From Valencia hispanica (Eukaryota; Chordata; Actinopteri; Cyprinodontiformes; Valenciidae): 64,000 nucleotides of DNA. Both the position numbers and the translations under genes were made by a program. Below, one piece after another: positions 1-13,600 of this stretch (position 1 is its first letter; each line of letters begins with the position of its first letter). The notes below the pieces were generated by a model, which was given only the letters and a program-made list of their open reading frames with translations, was not told the origin of the DNA and did no database searches. Location of the stretch: positions 29,168,318-29,232,317 of the forward strand of contig OY747716.1 of the NCBI GenBank assembly GCA_963556495.2. Direction: 5' to 3'.

Positions 1-1337
1 CAGGGATCTTATAGGATTATAGTCAGGTGTATGATCAACCAGTTATACCAAACAGAAGCTAATGATCATCAATGCCACATGTAGGTTGAAACACAGTCAT
101 TAACGGAAACAGAAACAGCTGTGTAGTAGGCTTAAAAACTGGGTGAGGAACAGCCAAACTCTGCTACCAAAGTGAGGTTGGAGAAGATGGTTTCATGTCA
201 TGGGAAGATTGAGTATCAACAACAAGACACAAGGTAGTTATACTGCATCAGCAAGGTCTCTACCAGACAAAGATTTCAAAGCAGACTGGGGTTTCAAGAT
301 GTGCTGTTCAAGTTCATTTGAAGAAGCACGAAGAAACGGGCAACGTTGAGGATCATAGAGGATGTTGGTCGGCCAGGGAAACATAGTGCAGCAGATGAAA
401 GACACGTCAAACTTATTGCCCTTTGAAATTGGAAGATGTCCAGCATTGCCATCAGCTCAGAACTGGCAGAAACCAGTGGGACCCAGGTACACCCATCTAC
501 TGTCCCGAGAAGCCTGGCCAGAAGTGGTCTTCCTGGAAGAGTTGCAGCCAAAGAGCCATACCTCAGACGTGGAAACAAGCCAAAGTGACTCAAGTATGCA
601 CAAAAACATAGGAACTGGGGTGCAGAACAATGGCAGCAGGTGCTCTGGACTGATGAGTCAAAATCTGAATTTTTTGGCTGTAGCAGATAGCAGTTTGTTT
701 GTCGAAGGGCTGGAGAGCGGTACAATAATGAGTGTCTGCAGGATACAGCAAAGCATGGTGGAGGTTCCTTGAATGTTTACAGCTGCATTTCTGCAAATGG
801 AGTTAGAGATTAGATCAGGATTAATAGTGTTCTCAATGCTTAGAAACGGAGGCAGATACTTAGCATCATGCAGGACCATCAGGGAGGCATATGATTGGCC
901 CCAAATTTATTCTGCAGCACGACGACCCCAAACATACAACCAAAATCATTAAGAACTATCTTCAGTGTAGAGAAGAACAAGAAGTGATGGTGTGGAGGTA
1001 TGGAAGTATGGTATGGCCCTGATCTCAACATCATGGAGTGTGTCTGGGATTACATGAAGAGACAGAAGGAAGCCTACATCCACAGAAGATGTGTGGTTAG
1101 TTCTCTAATATGTTTGGAACAATCTACCAGCCGAGTTCCTTCAGAAACTGTGTGCAAGTGTACCTAGAAGAATTTATGGTGTTTTGAAGGCAAATGATGG
1201 TCACACCAAATATTGATTTGATTTAGGTTTCTCTTTTGTTCACTGCTTTTTGTTGATTGATTAAAATAAGTGATTAACACTTCAATTTTTGAAAGCATTT
1301 TTTCACACCTCCCTAAAACATTTGCACAGTACTGTGC
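1..1337 (+). mobile_element. Tc1-like DNA transposon, decayed, 5' end outside window
   Basis: Transposase-like words survive in changing frames on the + strand, around 280-780 (for example LMSQNLNFLAV, resembling the DESKFEIFG block of Tc1 transposases, and SLFVEGLESGTIMS). Further on are remnants of the PKHT and DLNIM-VWDY blocks at about 925-1060. The right end at about 1319-1337 reads CATTTGCACAGTACTGTGCA, a typical Tc1-type terminal inverted repeat. Stops, frameshifts and deletions (for example near 985-1010) show it is dead. It lies in the PAN3 intron upstream of the first exon seen here. Confidence 0.85.
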
Positions 1338-1409
1338 ACGTTAACGCCCTGAAACAGTGAATCAGCTGCTTGTTTAAGACAATATTTCATAAGCATTGTA
1401 TGTTTTTAG

Positions 1410-1627
1410 GTATGTCTTTGTCTGCTGGATCTTCTCCTCTCCACTCCCCAAAGATCACACCTCACACCTCACCTGCCCCTCGTCGACGGAGTCATACCCC
1501 AAACCCTGCCAACTACATGGTGCCCACCACTGCGTCCGACCAGGGCGCCCACATCATTCAGAAAGAGACCGTAGGGGGGACAACGTACTTCTACACAGAC
1601 AACACCCCAGTACCAATGGCAGGGATG
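1410..1627 (+). CDS. PAN3: PAN3 exon: Ser/Pro-rich linker
   Basis: Acceptor TTTTAG at 1404-1409; the exon begins by completing a Gly codon and then reads MSLSAGSSPLHSPKITPHTS, and it ends on a Met codon before GTACGA. It encodes the unstructured region ahead of the pseudokinase, ending TYFYTDNTPVPMAGM. It is shorter than the human counterpart between YMVP and IQKETV (about ten residues fewer), so this stretch is a fish-specific shortening or an alternatively spliced segment. Confidence 0.95.
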
Positions 1628-4600
1628 GTACGAAAAGCAAGAGTTCACACTGAAATACAATTGATGTCTTTAGCAACCACACAGGGATGCAAAATCACAC
1701 ATTAAATGTCCTGAACTATTTTCACTTAGATTTAGTTTAATTTTATTATGCGAATTATGGTGAACTTACATCTGTGAAGTTATTTCTGGTCTACTAGGTG
1801 TTTAAACGTGGGTTTCTTTTCACAGGTTTACTACCTACCTACCTACCTACCTGATTCAAAGTTTTGTTTCCTGCTTCATTTGCATAATCTTAGAAGTCTA
1901 TATTAGGAAAAAAACTAAGTTTGAATCAACTTCGTGGTTTGCGTTTGTTGATAAATGGGAAGCTGGGCATTCTGGTTTCTTTGCAGGTGTTTCCTACCTT
2001 CCACATCTACCCCCCTACTGCCCCCCATGTGGCTTACATGCAGCCGAAAGCCAATGCCCCGTCCTTCTTCATGGCTGATGAGCTCCGACAGGTATCTCTA
2101 AATTGTCCTCTTCACATTTTCAACAAGCAGTATGATGCTTCTCTTTTGTGTTGGAGGTGTCTGGTTAAAATCCCTGTTTGTGTTTCCTCCATCAGGAGCT
2201 GATTCACAGGCATCTGATAACTATGGCCCAAATCGACCACTCAGAGAACCCAGGTAAAATGTTTTTTCACTGGTGGTTGTGAAAACATCATAAATCACAG
2301 TTTTTGTTTTTTCCTTTTATAAAATTATAATCAAATTTAGGGTTCTTTAAAAAAAATGGTTGAACAGAATTAAAAGTTTTTCAAGATTTTTCAAGTGTTT
2401 TGTTTGTAGCTGCATTGCCTTGAAAAAATATTTATGTCCCTTAAACTTTTTTTTACAGTTTTTCATTATAAATCCACAAATCTTGGTGTATTTTTCTTTT
2501 TGGATTTTAAGTGATAGAGCCACTCAAAGGTAGTGCATATGTAAAGTGGAAGGAAAAGGTACGTATATGGATTTCTGAAATTATCCCTAATAATAGGATG
2601 TTTAATTGCTCCTCTTTTACACTGGAACCCGTAATTGAAATCCAGTGCAGTTGCTGGACAACTGCAGGTGTTCTGTGTAAGCCTCAGAGGTTTGTTCGTG
2701 AACACTGGTAAAAAAAACATCACCATGAAGACAAATGAACGCAGCAGACAGGTCTGAGAGAAGGTTGAGGGGAAGTTTAAAACAGGGTTAGGTAATTAAA
2801 CAATATCCCAAGGTTTGAGCATCTCACTAAACTCCTTTCAATCCATCATAAAAAAAAGAAAAGTAGAACGACTGAGAACCTACCAAGACATGGCCATCCA
2901 CCTAAACTGACAGGCTGGGCAAGGCGAGTATAAATCAGAGAAGCAGCCATGAGGGGTATGGTAATTGGAGGAGCTGCAGAGATCCACGGCTCAGGTTGCT
3001 AAAGTCTGTTTACAGGGAAGCTATTGGTATGGAAGAGTGGTTTTATTGAAACACAGCCACAAGAAGTACAGGTTTCAATTTGACACATGCCAGGTGACCA
3101 GGCTGCAGAGCACAAAATGTGGACGATGAAGCTCTGGTTAGATTCCAGATGACTAATATGTCACCTTTTGGCCTTCATACAGAACATGTGTGGTAGAAAA
3201 CTAACCTTGCACATCATCCTGAACACATCATCTCCAAAGTGGTAGCAGTATCATGCTGTGGTGACGGTTTTCTTCAGTAGGGACAAGGAAACAAGGGATA
3301 CAACTACATCCCACACTCTTCAGAATTTGATTTGAAAGAAAGTTCGAAACTTTCCTACATTGTCTTTTAGCTTTCTGGATAGGTACTGCTTTGTACTGGT
3401 CTAGCACATATGATTGGGATGAAACACATAGAAGTCTGTTTTTAACGTGACAAAATGTGAGACTTTCAAGGGAAATTAATGTTTGTCAGGGTTGCTTGTA
3501 AGTGTAATCAGGGTACTGAATTTTGGTAACCGCTTTTTTAGACGTACCGTCCGAGGTGGATAGCTACCACAGCCTGTTCCCCCTTGAGCCTCTCCCCCCA
3601 CCTAACCGCATGCAGAAAACCAGCAACTTCAGCTACATCACCTCCTGCTACAAGGCGGTCAACAGCAAGGATGACCTGCCATACTGCCTGAGGAGGATAC
3701 ACGGTAATAAATGTCACAAGAGTGTACATTTTACACAGAACAAGAAACATTGCTGCTTTGACATCATAATTACAAAGATTATGATATTGTTTTGTCCTTT
3801 AAGTATGAGTAACTAGTGTTAATTTCTTCATATGGTGCTCCCAAGGTATCAAGCATGAAGTTATGAGCAATCCAATGCTGGTGTTTCATCTCCCTCTTCA
3901 CAATAAAGATGAATTCTGTTAGTGTAGGTATGGTGAAAAGACTTTTGTCTGTATGTGTTAAATGTCTTGTTTTTATCCTTGTGTTTTGTAACTGACCAGG
4001 TTTCCGCCTTGTTAATACAAAGTGCATGATGCTGGTAGACATGTGGAAGAAGATTCAGCACTCTAACACGGTGACACTTAGAGAGGTCTTCACCACAAAG
4101 GCCTTTGGAGACCACTGTGAGTGTGTGCTATTATTAGCTTACAGTAGATGTCTTTTGTGTGTGTGTGTATATTCCTTTTATAAACTGTGTTTGTGAACAT
4201 GTTTCTGGCAGATATATTGAAATTGTTGATTACGGTCATGATTTTGGAGTTTTTGCTGCAAACATTGGGCAGTTATGCATTTTCCAGTCAGGAGACATAC
4301 TTTATTTCTTTAGTTATGTTGTTTGTTGCTGGTTTCTAACTTTTGTGATCCCCACTTTTTTTCGTCCCCCCCAGCATTGGTCTTCTCATACGACTTCCAT
4401 GCAGGGGCAGAAACAATGTTTAGCAGGCATTTTAATGACCCAGCAGCAGACTCATACTTCACAAAGAGGAAGTGGGGTGAGTTTTTTTCTTTCTTCTTCT
4501 GCCTTTGCTCTGAAATAGAACCAGCTTCACCTCATCCGCTGCACAACATCGCTGAGCTTCACACATTCAGCTTTTGTTTACCAGTTTGATAGTGAGGTAA

Positions 4601-7600
4601 TTGCCATGCATCTATTTAAATGTGTTTTTTTTTAGTAGAGGTGTTGCATATAGGCCAGCTCATGTTACACACCTATGTAATGTTTTACAACTAATATTCA
4701 CTGAATTTCAGGAAATATGTAGTTAATCATCTAATTTTAATTTAAAGGTATAGTTTAGACTTTGGTGAAGTTTTTGCCTCTGGTAGAGCGATGTGGTAGA
4801 TCACAGTGAGATTGTAAAAAGGTAAATAACTCCTCTGCATTGGAAGGTAAACAGCTACTCCAGTGCGGTCTTTCTGAATAATAAGTTAAGATTTTTGCGA
4901 ATGATCATTGTTATGTTTGATGTTGTGTTCTCAGCTGAAGAACATTTGAGTAACTATGCTAAATCAGGTTGGTTGAGGCTCCTTGACTATATCATTGGGC
5001 CTTATCCACAGCAAATATTTTCTCAGAAATAATCCTGGTGAGACGGTTTGGTGCAGCCTTCTGTGAAGAAGCCCCAAGAAACAAGTTGATGATTGGAATC
5101 TGATGTTTTTAACGTCTCATACTTAAGCTTAACCAGTTCACGCTGACAACAACACTCTTCAGTGTGGAAGTTGTTACTGAATGACGAAACACATGTTAGC
5201 TATTTTCAGCATCGGTGAGGTGTTTTAAAAAGAAAGTCAGAAGAACCAGAAAGGATATACAGTTTCTCAGTCTACGGCTGCGTCTTGGCTGTTTGCTTCA
5301 CGTTGCTACTTTTAAACACAGGAGACGTCAGCAGATTACCAAAACCTGGAAGTATTGCATCAAAGTTGTTCTGTTAGATCCAGTTATACTCGTTGCAAAT
5401 ATGCTAAATTAGAAAATGATGGTCGTTAAGGTGAGGGTCTACTTAATGTAGAGGCAATACACAGACTGTGTTCTTGTTGTTTTAAGTGCTAATTCTAGAC
5501 GCTAAAGAAAGTAAACTAATAAGTTTGTATTTGTTTGGTATTATTACAGTGACATCTCTTCTGGTCCTAATGCAAATAATTAGAGCTGCAACATATAACG
5601 AACTGCACACAGCGTTGCAATATTAATGTGTTCAAAATTACAATTGCAGAGTAATGCTTGGATGAATTATTTGGTAGGAGTATTTTCTAGTGCCATAGAA
5701 GCACATTGTGCATGCCGATGATATTTTTGGCCTCCTGGAAAGATCTCCTCTGCTCTTGATGTCCATAGTTGATGTATATTTTTAATGGCCAAGATGCTAA
5801 AGTTCACAGAGAGCAGGGGGCATTGTGATAAAAAAAAGACCCAGAAAAATGTGGGTTATTTGTAATTGGCGACATTACTTCCATAGGCAGCAAATATGCG
5901 CTTTCCTGATATTGAACATCGCTATAAACGATTAACAATCGGTCACAACAGAAGGGCTTCTTGAGGCTTCACAATAGTAAGAATAAATGAATTTAATAGT
6001 CTCACACACTCAAAAGAAAATCAGAGCTTTGTTCTCTCGTATATTCAGTTGTGGATCACTTTTATTTATTGACCTTTTGATGTGGTATATTTCTGTTTGA
6101 AGTATACCAAAAGAAATCAGGGAACATATAATTGGTGATCGTAACTCTGCTGAGAAAATCACTAAAAATAGCCCTGGTCTATATAGGTGCTAGCCATCCA
6201 CCACTCTGAGGGATTTCTTCACATTTCTACAAACTCATTGCAACAAACACTTGTCTTTACCACAGGTTAGGGAACTATTACTCATAATTATGCCACAAAA
6301 CTTCTCTTTATAAACTCCAAACTATCCCTCTAAGGAGCTGTTTGTACTTTTGGTTGGACAGTTGGTTGTCAGGTTTCTTTTAAAGAAGACTTGTGGATTT
6401 GGAGGAAATTGCGGCTGAAAGTGATCCTAGCAGGTGCTGTTGTTTATGATGGTTACAGGAATGACTTTTAGGAGGAAGCAAAACCACAGTGTCATGTAGG
6501 TCTAGTCTGCAGCAAACTCTGATAAGAAACCTCCATGTACATAATAAAAAGTAACTCCCAGCATGAAGTGTTAAACTGCCCAAATTCTTTTCAGCCTTGT
6601 GCAAAGCCTGTTGTGGTTGGCGTCAGGCTGTGATGTTTCTTATGGTACACGCCCTTTTGTTTTGCCACCTGCTGATATCTCCTGTAGCTGCTGGTTAGAT
6701 GCGAAAGAGAAACTTGGTAAATAGAATTTGACAAACTCTGACCATGCTTTAAACTTGTCTGCTTTGTTCAAACTTGAGATTAAATTGCTAGCTTTCTACC
6801 AGTAATAGTTTTAGTAATCATTTAGATAAAGTTTTAAACCTAAGATGCATGATTATTTTAACTTTATCAGATAACAAGGGTTCCTTTACCCCACTTATGT
6901 TGCATCTGTCAGATTATAGAGGAAGCTGACAGCTTGAGGTTTAGTTGACAAGAAACATCTACCCCACAGGCGTGTTTCTGTGTGATAAAGCATTTTTTAC
7001 ACATACAGGGCAACATGAACCTCCTCCACCGCGGCAGCACGCAGGCCTTCTGCCGGAGTCACTGATCTGGGCCTACATCGTCCAGCTCAGCTCGGCCTTG
7101 CGGACCATCCACACGGCCGGTCTTGCCTGTCGGGTCATGGACCCCAGCAAAATACTCATCACTGGCAAAACCAGGTATAGACCTTTCATTCAGATCCGTC
7201 AGAGGTCCACTTGTGTTAACATTAACGCCCGCAACTCCTCACCTTAAACAGCATTTGACTGCGCAGAATTAAATGTTATTTAAAGTCAGGGTTCCTCTAA
7301 TGTAATGTGCTAAACAGAGATGGTTATTTTTGACTTCCTTCTTTTCATAAAAGAAGTCATGTCAGACACTCAACATAAGACAGGCATGCAAACTAATGAA
7401 GCTGCTGGTGTTATCTGAAGGTTACGGGTGAACTGCGTTGGGGTGTTTGATGTCTTGACGTTTGACAACAGTCAGACCAATCATCTTGCCCTGATGCCAC
7501 AGTACCAGGTACGTATGCAATAACCAAGTTGACCCAGCGATATACTCAACACCCAGATTTTATGTGAATACCTTTTCAAGTTGCACTCTGTGTCAGTATA

Positions 7601-10600
7601 TATGTGTTTGTGTGTCTTTGCCATGCAGCAAGCAGATCTAGTTTCGCTGGGGAAGGTGGTGCTGGCTCTGGCCTGTAATTCGCTGGCTGGAATCCAGAGG
7701 GAGAACCTGCAGAAGGCCATGGAGCTGGTGTCTATAAACTACTCTTCAGACCTCAAGAACCTTATTCTGTAAGAGGGTGCATATGAATACTGTAGGCCAC
7801 AAGAAACCCCTTCTATGGTTGTTTCCAACAATTGCCACTCCCGAGAAAATCAAGCTTAGAGAGCAGTTAGAATAAAAAGAAAATATAGCTAATAAGTAAT
7901 GTTTTTGTACAGCTCTCATGTTAGAGTTGCCAGAAGAACCCATGACTCAGCCATGAGTCTAAAACCTAAAAAGACTCATAAACCAAATACTTTTGTTGTA
8001 CTTTCATAGATGAACCACAATATTTTAGGGACCAATGAATCTAAAGCAGATGTACAGTGTTCTCGGCTGACAAGCGAAATATATTTAGGCTTTGTCAGAG
8101 GTTCTGTCATGCTGTTGTTCTAAATCTGATTCTTTAAGCTTTGTATATACACAGTGCCTTGCAAAAATAATAATACCCACCTTGAGCTTTATGACATTTT
8201 GTCACATTGCAACTGCACACTTCAATGTGATTTATTGGGATTCTGTATCCTAATCCATAAAATCATTCGCAACCACTTGTTCTTCAAAGTAACCTGAGTA
8301 ATAAGTACTTTAGAATGTCTTAAGGAGGACTTTTAAATCCATCATACACAAAGAGAAAAAAGCATCGCTGCCCACCTAAAATGACAGACTAGACAAGGAG
8401 AGCATTAGAGGAAAAGCCAAGAGGTCTCTTGTCATTGTAGAGGAGCTGCAGAGACCCACAGCTCAGGTGGGAAAGTTTGCTGACAGGGTGATAGTTAATC
8501 ATGCCCTCTAAAAGTCTGGCTTTTTGTGGAAAGGTGACACGAAGAAAGCAACTATTTTAAAAAAGCCATAAAAGTCCTAATTACACTTATTTATTTATTT
8601 ATTTATTTTACCTGCCTGGAAAATGCCATGTGTGATAACAGTGTTCCTGCACAGTCCCCTGAACACACTAAGCCAATGTGTGTTCATCATCATGCTGTGT
8701 GGATGAGGGTAATCTTTGAAAGAAAAAAAACCCTGTTAGAAGTTAAAAAAAAAATACTTTGAACTTGGCTGGAGGTTCACTGTGTAACTGGACAACTACC
8801 TTAAACATGCATCCGGAGCAACTATCCTGTTTCCCAACCTCGGCCTTCAAGGCACACCGTCCGGCATGTTTTAGATGTTTCCCTGCTTTAACACACCTGA
8901 TTCAGGTGATTCCAGTTCAGCAAACCCCTTTTAATTAGCCAGCAATTGAAATAAGATGTGCTGAAGCAGGGAAACATCTAAAACATGCAGGGAAGTGTGC
9001 CTTAAGGACTAACTGAAGTTGGGCCTTACTGGAAAGATGAATGTGCTATAATTTGTGTCTGTAGAGGTGCAAATCTGGTGGAGACATACCCCAAAACACT
9101 TAGAGCTGTAACTGAAGCAAAAAAGGGATACCTTAGCAAAAGCAATATGCAATACACATGTTTCAGAAATACAAAGTGGATTAATGTCAACATTCTTTCT
9201 TTCATGTCCTGTTAAAAGTTTGACTTGGCCCATGAAAAACTGGAATACTAAACTGTAACAAATCAGAAAAAGCCTGTTGGTGTCTGAAATAGAAGCTTCA
9301 TTTCAGTGAAATACCTTCTAACTTTAAGATGATGTGTATTACCCAAATTAATTATCAAACAAAAGTCGTCAGTAGCATTTAATTTTCTCCATATTTCTTT
9401 TCTTGGGTGCCAGAGTTCTTTGTAAACTTTTAAAGACATGGGCAAAAACCCTTTACACAATTTAGTGTAGAAATGTTGTACCTAAAACGGAGCTTGCCTA
9501 CATCTGTAGAGATGATGCATTTGTGTTTCAGCATTTACCTTTTTTCACATATATGCAGGTATCTGCTGACTGATCAGTCTCGCCTGCGCAGCGTCAATGA
9601 CATCATGCCCATGATTGGAGCACGATTCTACACGCAACTCGATGCATCGCAGATGAGAAATGATGTCATCGAGGAGGACCTTGCCAAGGTAAACGTGAAC
9701 TTGGTCAATACAGGAAGGTAGTGTTTGATATTTCAGGCAGCTACGCAAGAAAAAACTTAATTAGCTTAGAGGGAAGTTGGGTAAATGCAGGATGTTGTAC
9801 AGTGTATTAAAACATCTGACGTCTGCGCTTAAAGTTAGTTTGTGAGTGTGAATGTGAATGTGGGAAATAACTGCCCTGAAACATTTGCATATTTCTTCTC
9901 CTTCATGCTTCAAGTTCCTCTTTCCCTCCTGGGCTTTGGTCTAATACAGCAACCCAGCTTCTCTGTGTGTACTTTAACCTGCATCTGTGCATTTTGGGGT
10001 TTGAGTTTTGGTTTTACACGACCACCAGGCTCGTGTCAAATGAACATCGCTTAATAGAAAAAAAAGCACGCCTTTAAAAAAAAAGAAAGAAAAAAAGCCA
10101 CTTTAGTCCTGGTCAGACCTGCTTGTAATCTGCTGGTTTCTATGATGGCGGGCAGGGTTTCCTGTTTATCAGCTCACCTCTGTTAGCTCAATGTCTACTC
10201 ATATAACACTGGTGTACTGTTTATTTGACCCTAGAGTGCTTTTGTTAACAAAAGCCTTTGGTGTTGAAAACATCTGAGGCATATTGTTTGGATGAATGAA
10301 ATTCTTGCATAAAGAAGAGGATATGCAATTTCATAATTTATTAGCAATTCTGCATTTACATCACAGCAGGATTCCATTTGCCGCGGGGCTTCAAACTTTA
10401 ATAAACCTCAAAACCTTGATTAAATATGTCCAAAAGTGCTGTCCTATCTGACATTTAATACACAAGAATAGCCAAGAGCCCAATGGGAAAAGAGAGCAAA
10501 AACATTGTTTGAAGGAAAACCATTCAGGTTTTTTCAAAATTTCTAAGTAGCAGAAGTGTGTTCACCTGTAATCAGGGCAAGTAATTCTAGGTGAAATCAG

Positions 10601-13600
10601 TACGATTTTCTTTGACAGTTACATAGGACAGTCTTTTTTCATTTATTTAGAAAACAGAAACTTAATAAGATTTTATCTTAATACAATTTATGGAGTGGTA
10701 TGCAGTGTTTTTATAAGCCACGTTAAACAATATTATTGTAAATAAATGAGTGTGGCTCATGATCTCTTTAATAATCTAACAAAAACATCTGAAGAATGAA
10801 TTCTTTATTATCCAATTAATCATTTTCTTGATATCTTTCCTGCCTACAGCTGTCATTATAGATAGTTTAAGCTAATAGATTTGATTTCTCTCTGGGATTC
10901 ATATTTTTTAATTGAATTACATCACAAATTTAAAGGAACTGGGAGTATCTATGTAATTCTCAAATTCTAACATCAGCCAAGACTAAATGCACTTCGTTAA
11001 GGAGTATGAGTATAAAACAATTATTGCAAAAAAGGGAAACTTTATCTTTGATAATATTTAGGGTTGTTTGCTAATTATTTAAGTGAAATTAAACACTGAA
11101 ACAATGTTTTTCCTACCCTGCAACAATTTTCTACAACTAAGAGGAATGTTTATGAATATGAAATAGATCTACCAGAATGTGATGTAAGCTGATTAAATTC
11201 CAGCTTTTAGCATGTCTTTATGGGTCTCAGAAATTTTAACAAAAGGACATTTAGGATAAGGTTCTTTTGTTATTATACCTCATGCTAATATGAGCAGGGA
11301 GGGAAAAAGATGTTTCTATGTTTTTTAATCAGTTTTTCTCCTTCAGCTTCCCACACCAGAACCTAAATAAATAACTTTTAGCACCCTAGTGTGGTCTGGA
11401 ATGGGCTTTATGGCTCTCAAACAAAACAATTTGGACTTTTGCTCATGCAGCTCCCACAGTCCCATTTCTCAGGTTGGCTGAGGGGAAAATTTGAGTGGTT
11501 CCAGCCAGAAAGACACTCAGAGAATGATAGGCTGTTGCTCCTGGTTAGAAGCCTTGCTTTTTCTCCACTTTGGATCTAGAGCTGAATGAAGTAAATATAA
11601 ATGAGACTTTAAAAAAAGATTTACTCAGTGAACTTGAGCAGGTTGGAGACGGGAAGGAAAAACAAACAAAACTTCGATAGAACTTCACACAAAATTTAGA
11701 TTGCCATTGCAAAGTCTGGAACGTAAACAAAAACTTTAACATGAACGATTCTGAGCAAACTTATTTGGCTTCTCATTGATTATCTGGAAAACCATTTAGC
11801 TTGTTTTTAGGTTATGTTCTTATTAAGGGTCTTAAAACATAAAAACAGAATAGTAGAAAGGATACCTAAAAGTGTCTACCAACAAACATCTTTGCAGAAG
11901 GAAGTTTTGTAATGTGTGCAAAGATACCCAGAGTAAAAAGGAGACAAAAGCCTCTCCCAAATTGGCTAATGTTACTGCTTTAAAAATTCACACAGTAAAA
12001 CATGAAGTAACTAAGCTGCAAAGAGAAAATAAAAGCCATAGCCCCTTTGAAAAACCTGGCACGAGCCAGGAGGCCACTAAAAAATTGAGACGACACAGGA
12101 ACATTTTAGTAAAACGAAACATACCAGTAACACATATGAGAAAAGATCCAATGGGTTGTTTTCTAGTATTGGCCTTGTATCTATGCCAAAAAACTTTTAT
12201 AAAGGAAAATAAATGTTGAATAACGTCAGCAAACTCCAAAGAGAAGATATCAGGACATCTGGCTTTCTCTCTGCTGAGTTTCCAGGGATAATACATTTGG
12301 TTTAAAATGGCTCCAACCCAATTATTTGAAGAGGACCCAAATCAGTCTAAGTTCCTCGAATATAGCATAGAAGGTCATTAAACATGTGGCAAAATGAATG
12401 TGTGTTATTCTACATATCTACAGGACTTGTACAATACTTGCGTGCATAAATACCAAAAACTCGTTAGGGCTCACATGCTTCTGATGGGGTTTTTGTGAGG
12501 TGGTGGCATTGCGACACTGCTGTTGTGTCAGACTTCAGGCTGTGGTAGGGATTGCAGAGTTTTTTTTAAAGGTTTGTAGTTTTTGAGAAACTTTTGAAAA
12601 CAAACCAGCACGGAGGTTTGAATACTGATCCAAACTAGTTGGATGCCTTGGACCGCTAGTTTGTATAGTGTTTAGATACTTTTGAAACCTAATATCTGTG
12701 GTCTTCTGTATTTGTTTTACAACTGTTAATTACAAACCGCCGACTAGATAAATAATATAATGAAACTTTTCTGGAGTTTTAGAACAGATTTTCAGGCAAC
12801 TTATTATTGAAAATAATTATTCTTTTTATCAGACCCTTTATACATAGCCAGTTGATGCAGATGGAGACTTTTTCTTCTACACCTTTTTAGGGCGATATTT
12901 TCACAGGCAAAATGAAAAAAAAGTCTCATTTATTAACCAGACTTCTGCATTCGTCTTAATTTCATAGATAATAGAACCACAAACCCCCAGTACATCTTAC
13001 TCAACAGTACACTTAGATGCTCAACCTCCATTGCCTAATGTAGAAGAAAGAGTGTCTCACGTCTCAATCCTGTTGCTGAACTTAGACTAAAAAATATATT
13101 CTGGGTTGGGTTACAAAAATAATATCCCAAGCTTTGAACATCTCCCACGGTTGTCCTCTATTAATCAGAGAAGTAGCCAAGAGGTCTGTGGTAACTGTTG
13201 AGGAGTTGGAGAGATCCTGAGCTCAGGTGGGAGAATCTGCAAACAGGAGAACTAGTACTTGTGCACTCCACAAAAGTGGACCTTTATAGAAGACTGGCAA
13301 GAAGTAATTTGAACCTTTTGGCCTACATATAAAACATGTGCAGCAGAAAATGAACTCTGCTCATCACCCTACATATACACCACCCCCACTGCGAAACATG
13401 GTGGTTTCTGCATCTTCAACAAACTATATTCTCAGCCTTAACCTGAGTTTTTAGAACTGCTGGGGAGCTTATAACAGCCTGATGCAAACTCCATCTGAGC
13501 TTTAGGGAGAACCCCCCCCCCCCCCCCCCCCTACGGTTTTGATACTTGAACATTTCAATTTTTTACAATCATTCATGTGCCACATTTAAAAAAATAAATT

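Noticed and set aside
294..725. 143-codon - strand frame at the window start
   Set aside because: It is antisense to recognisable Tc1 transposase remnants on the + strand.
11872..12219. 115-codon + strand frame in a PAN3 intron (Lys/Thr-rich)
   Set aside because: No splice context, no family resemblance, AT-rich intron composition; expected by chance in this much sequence.
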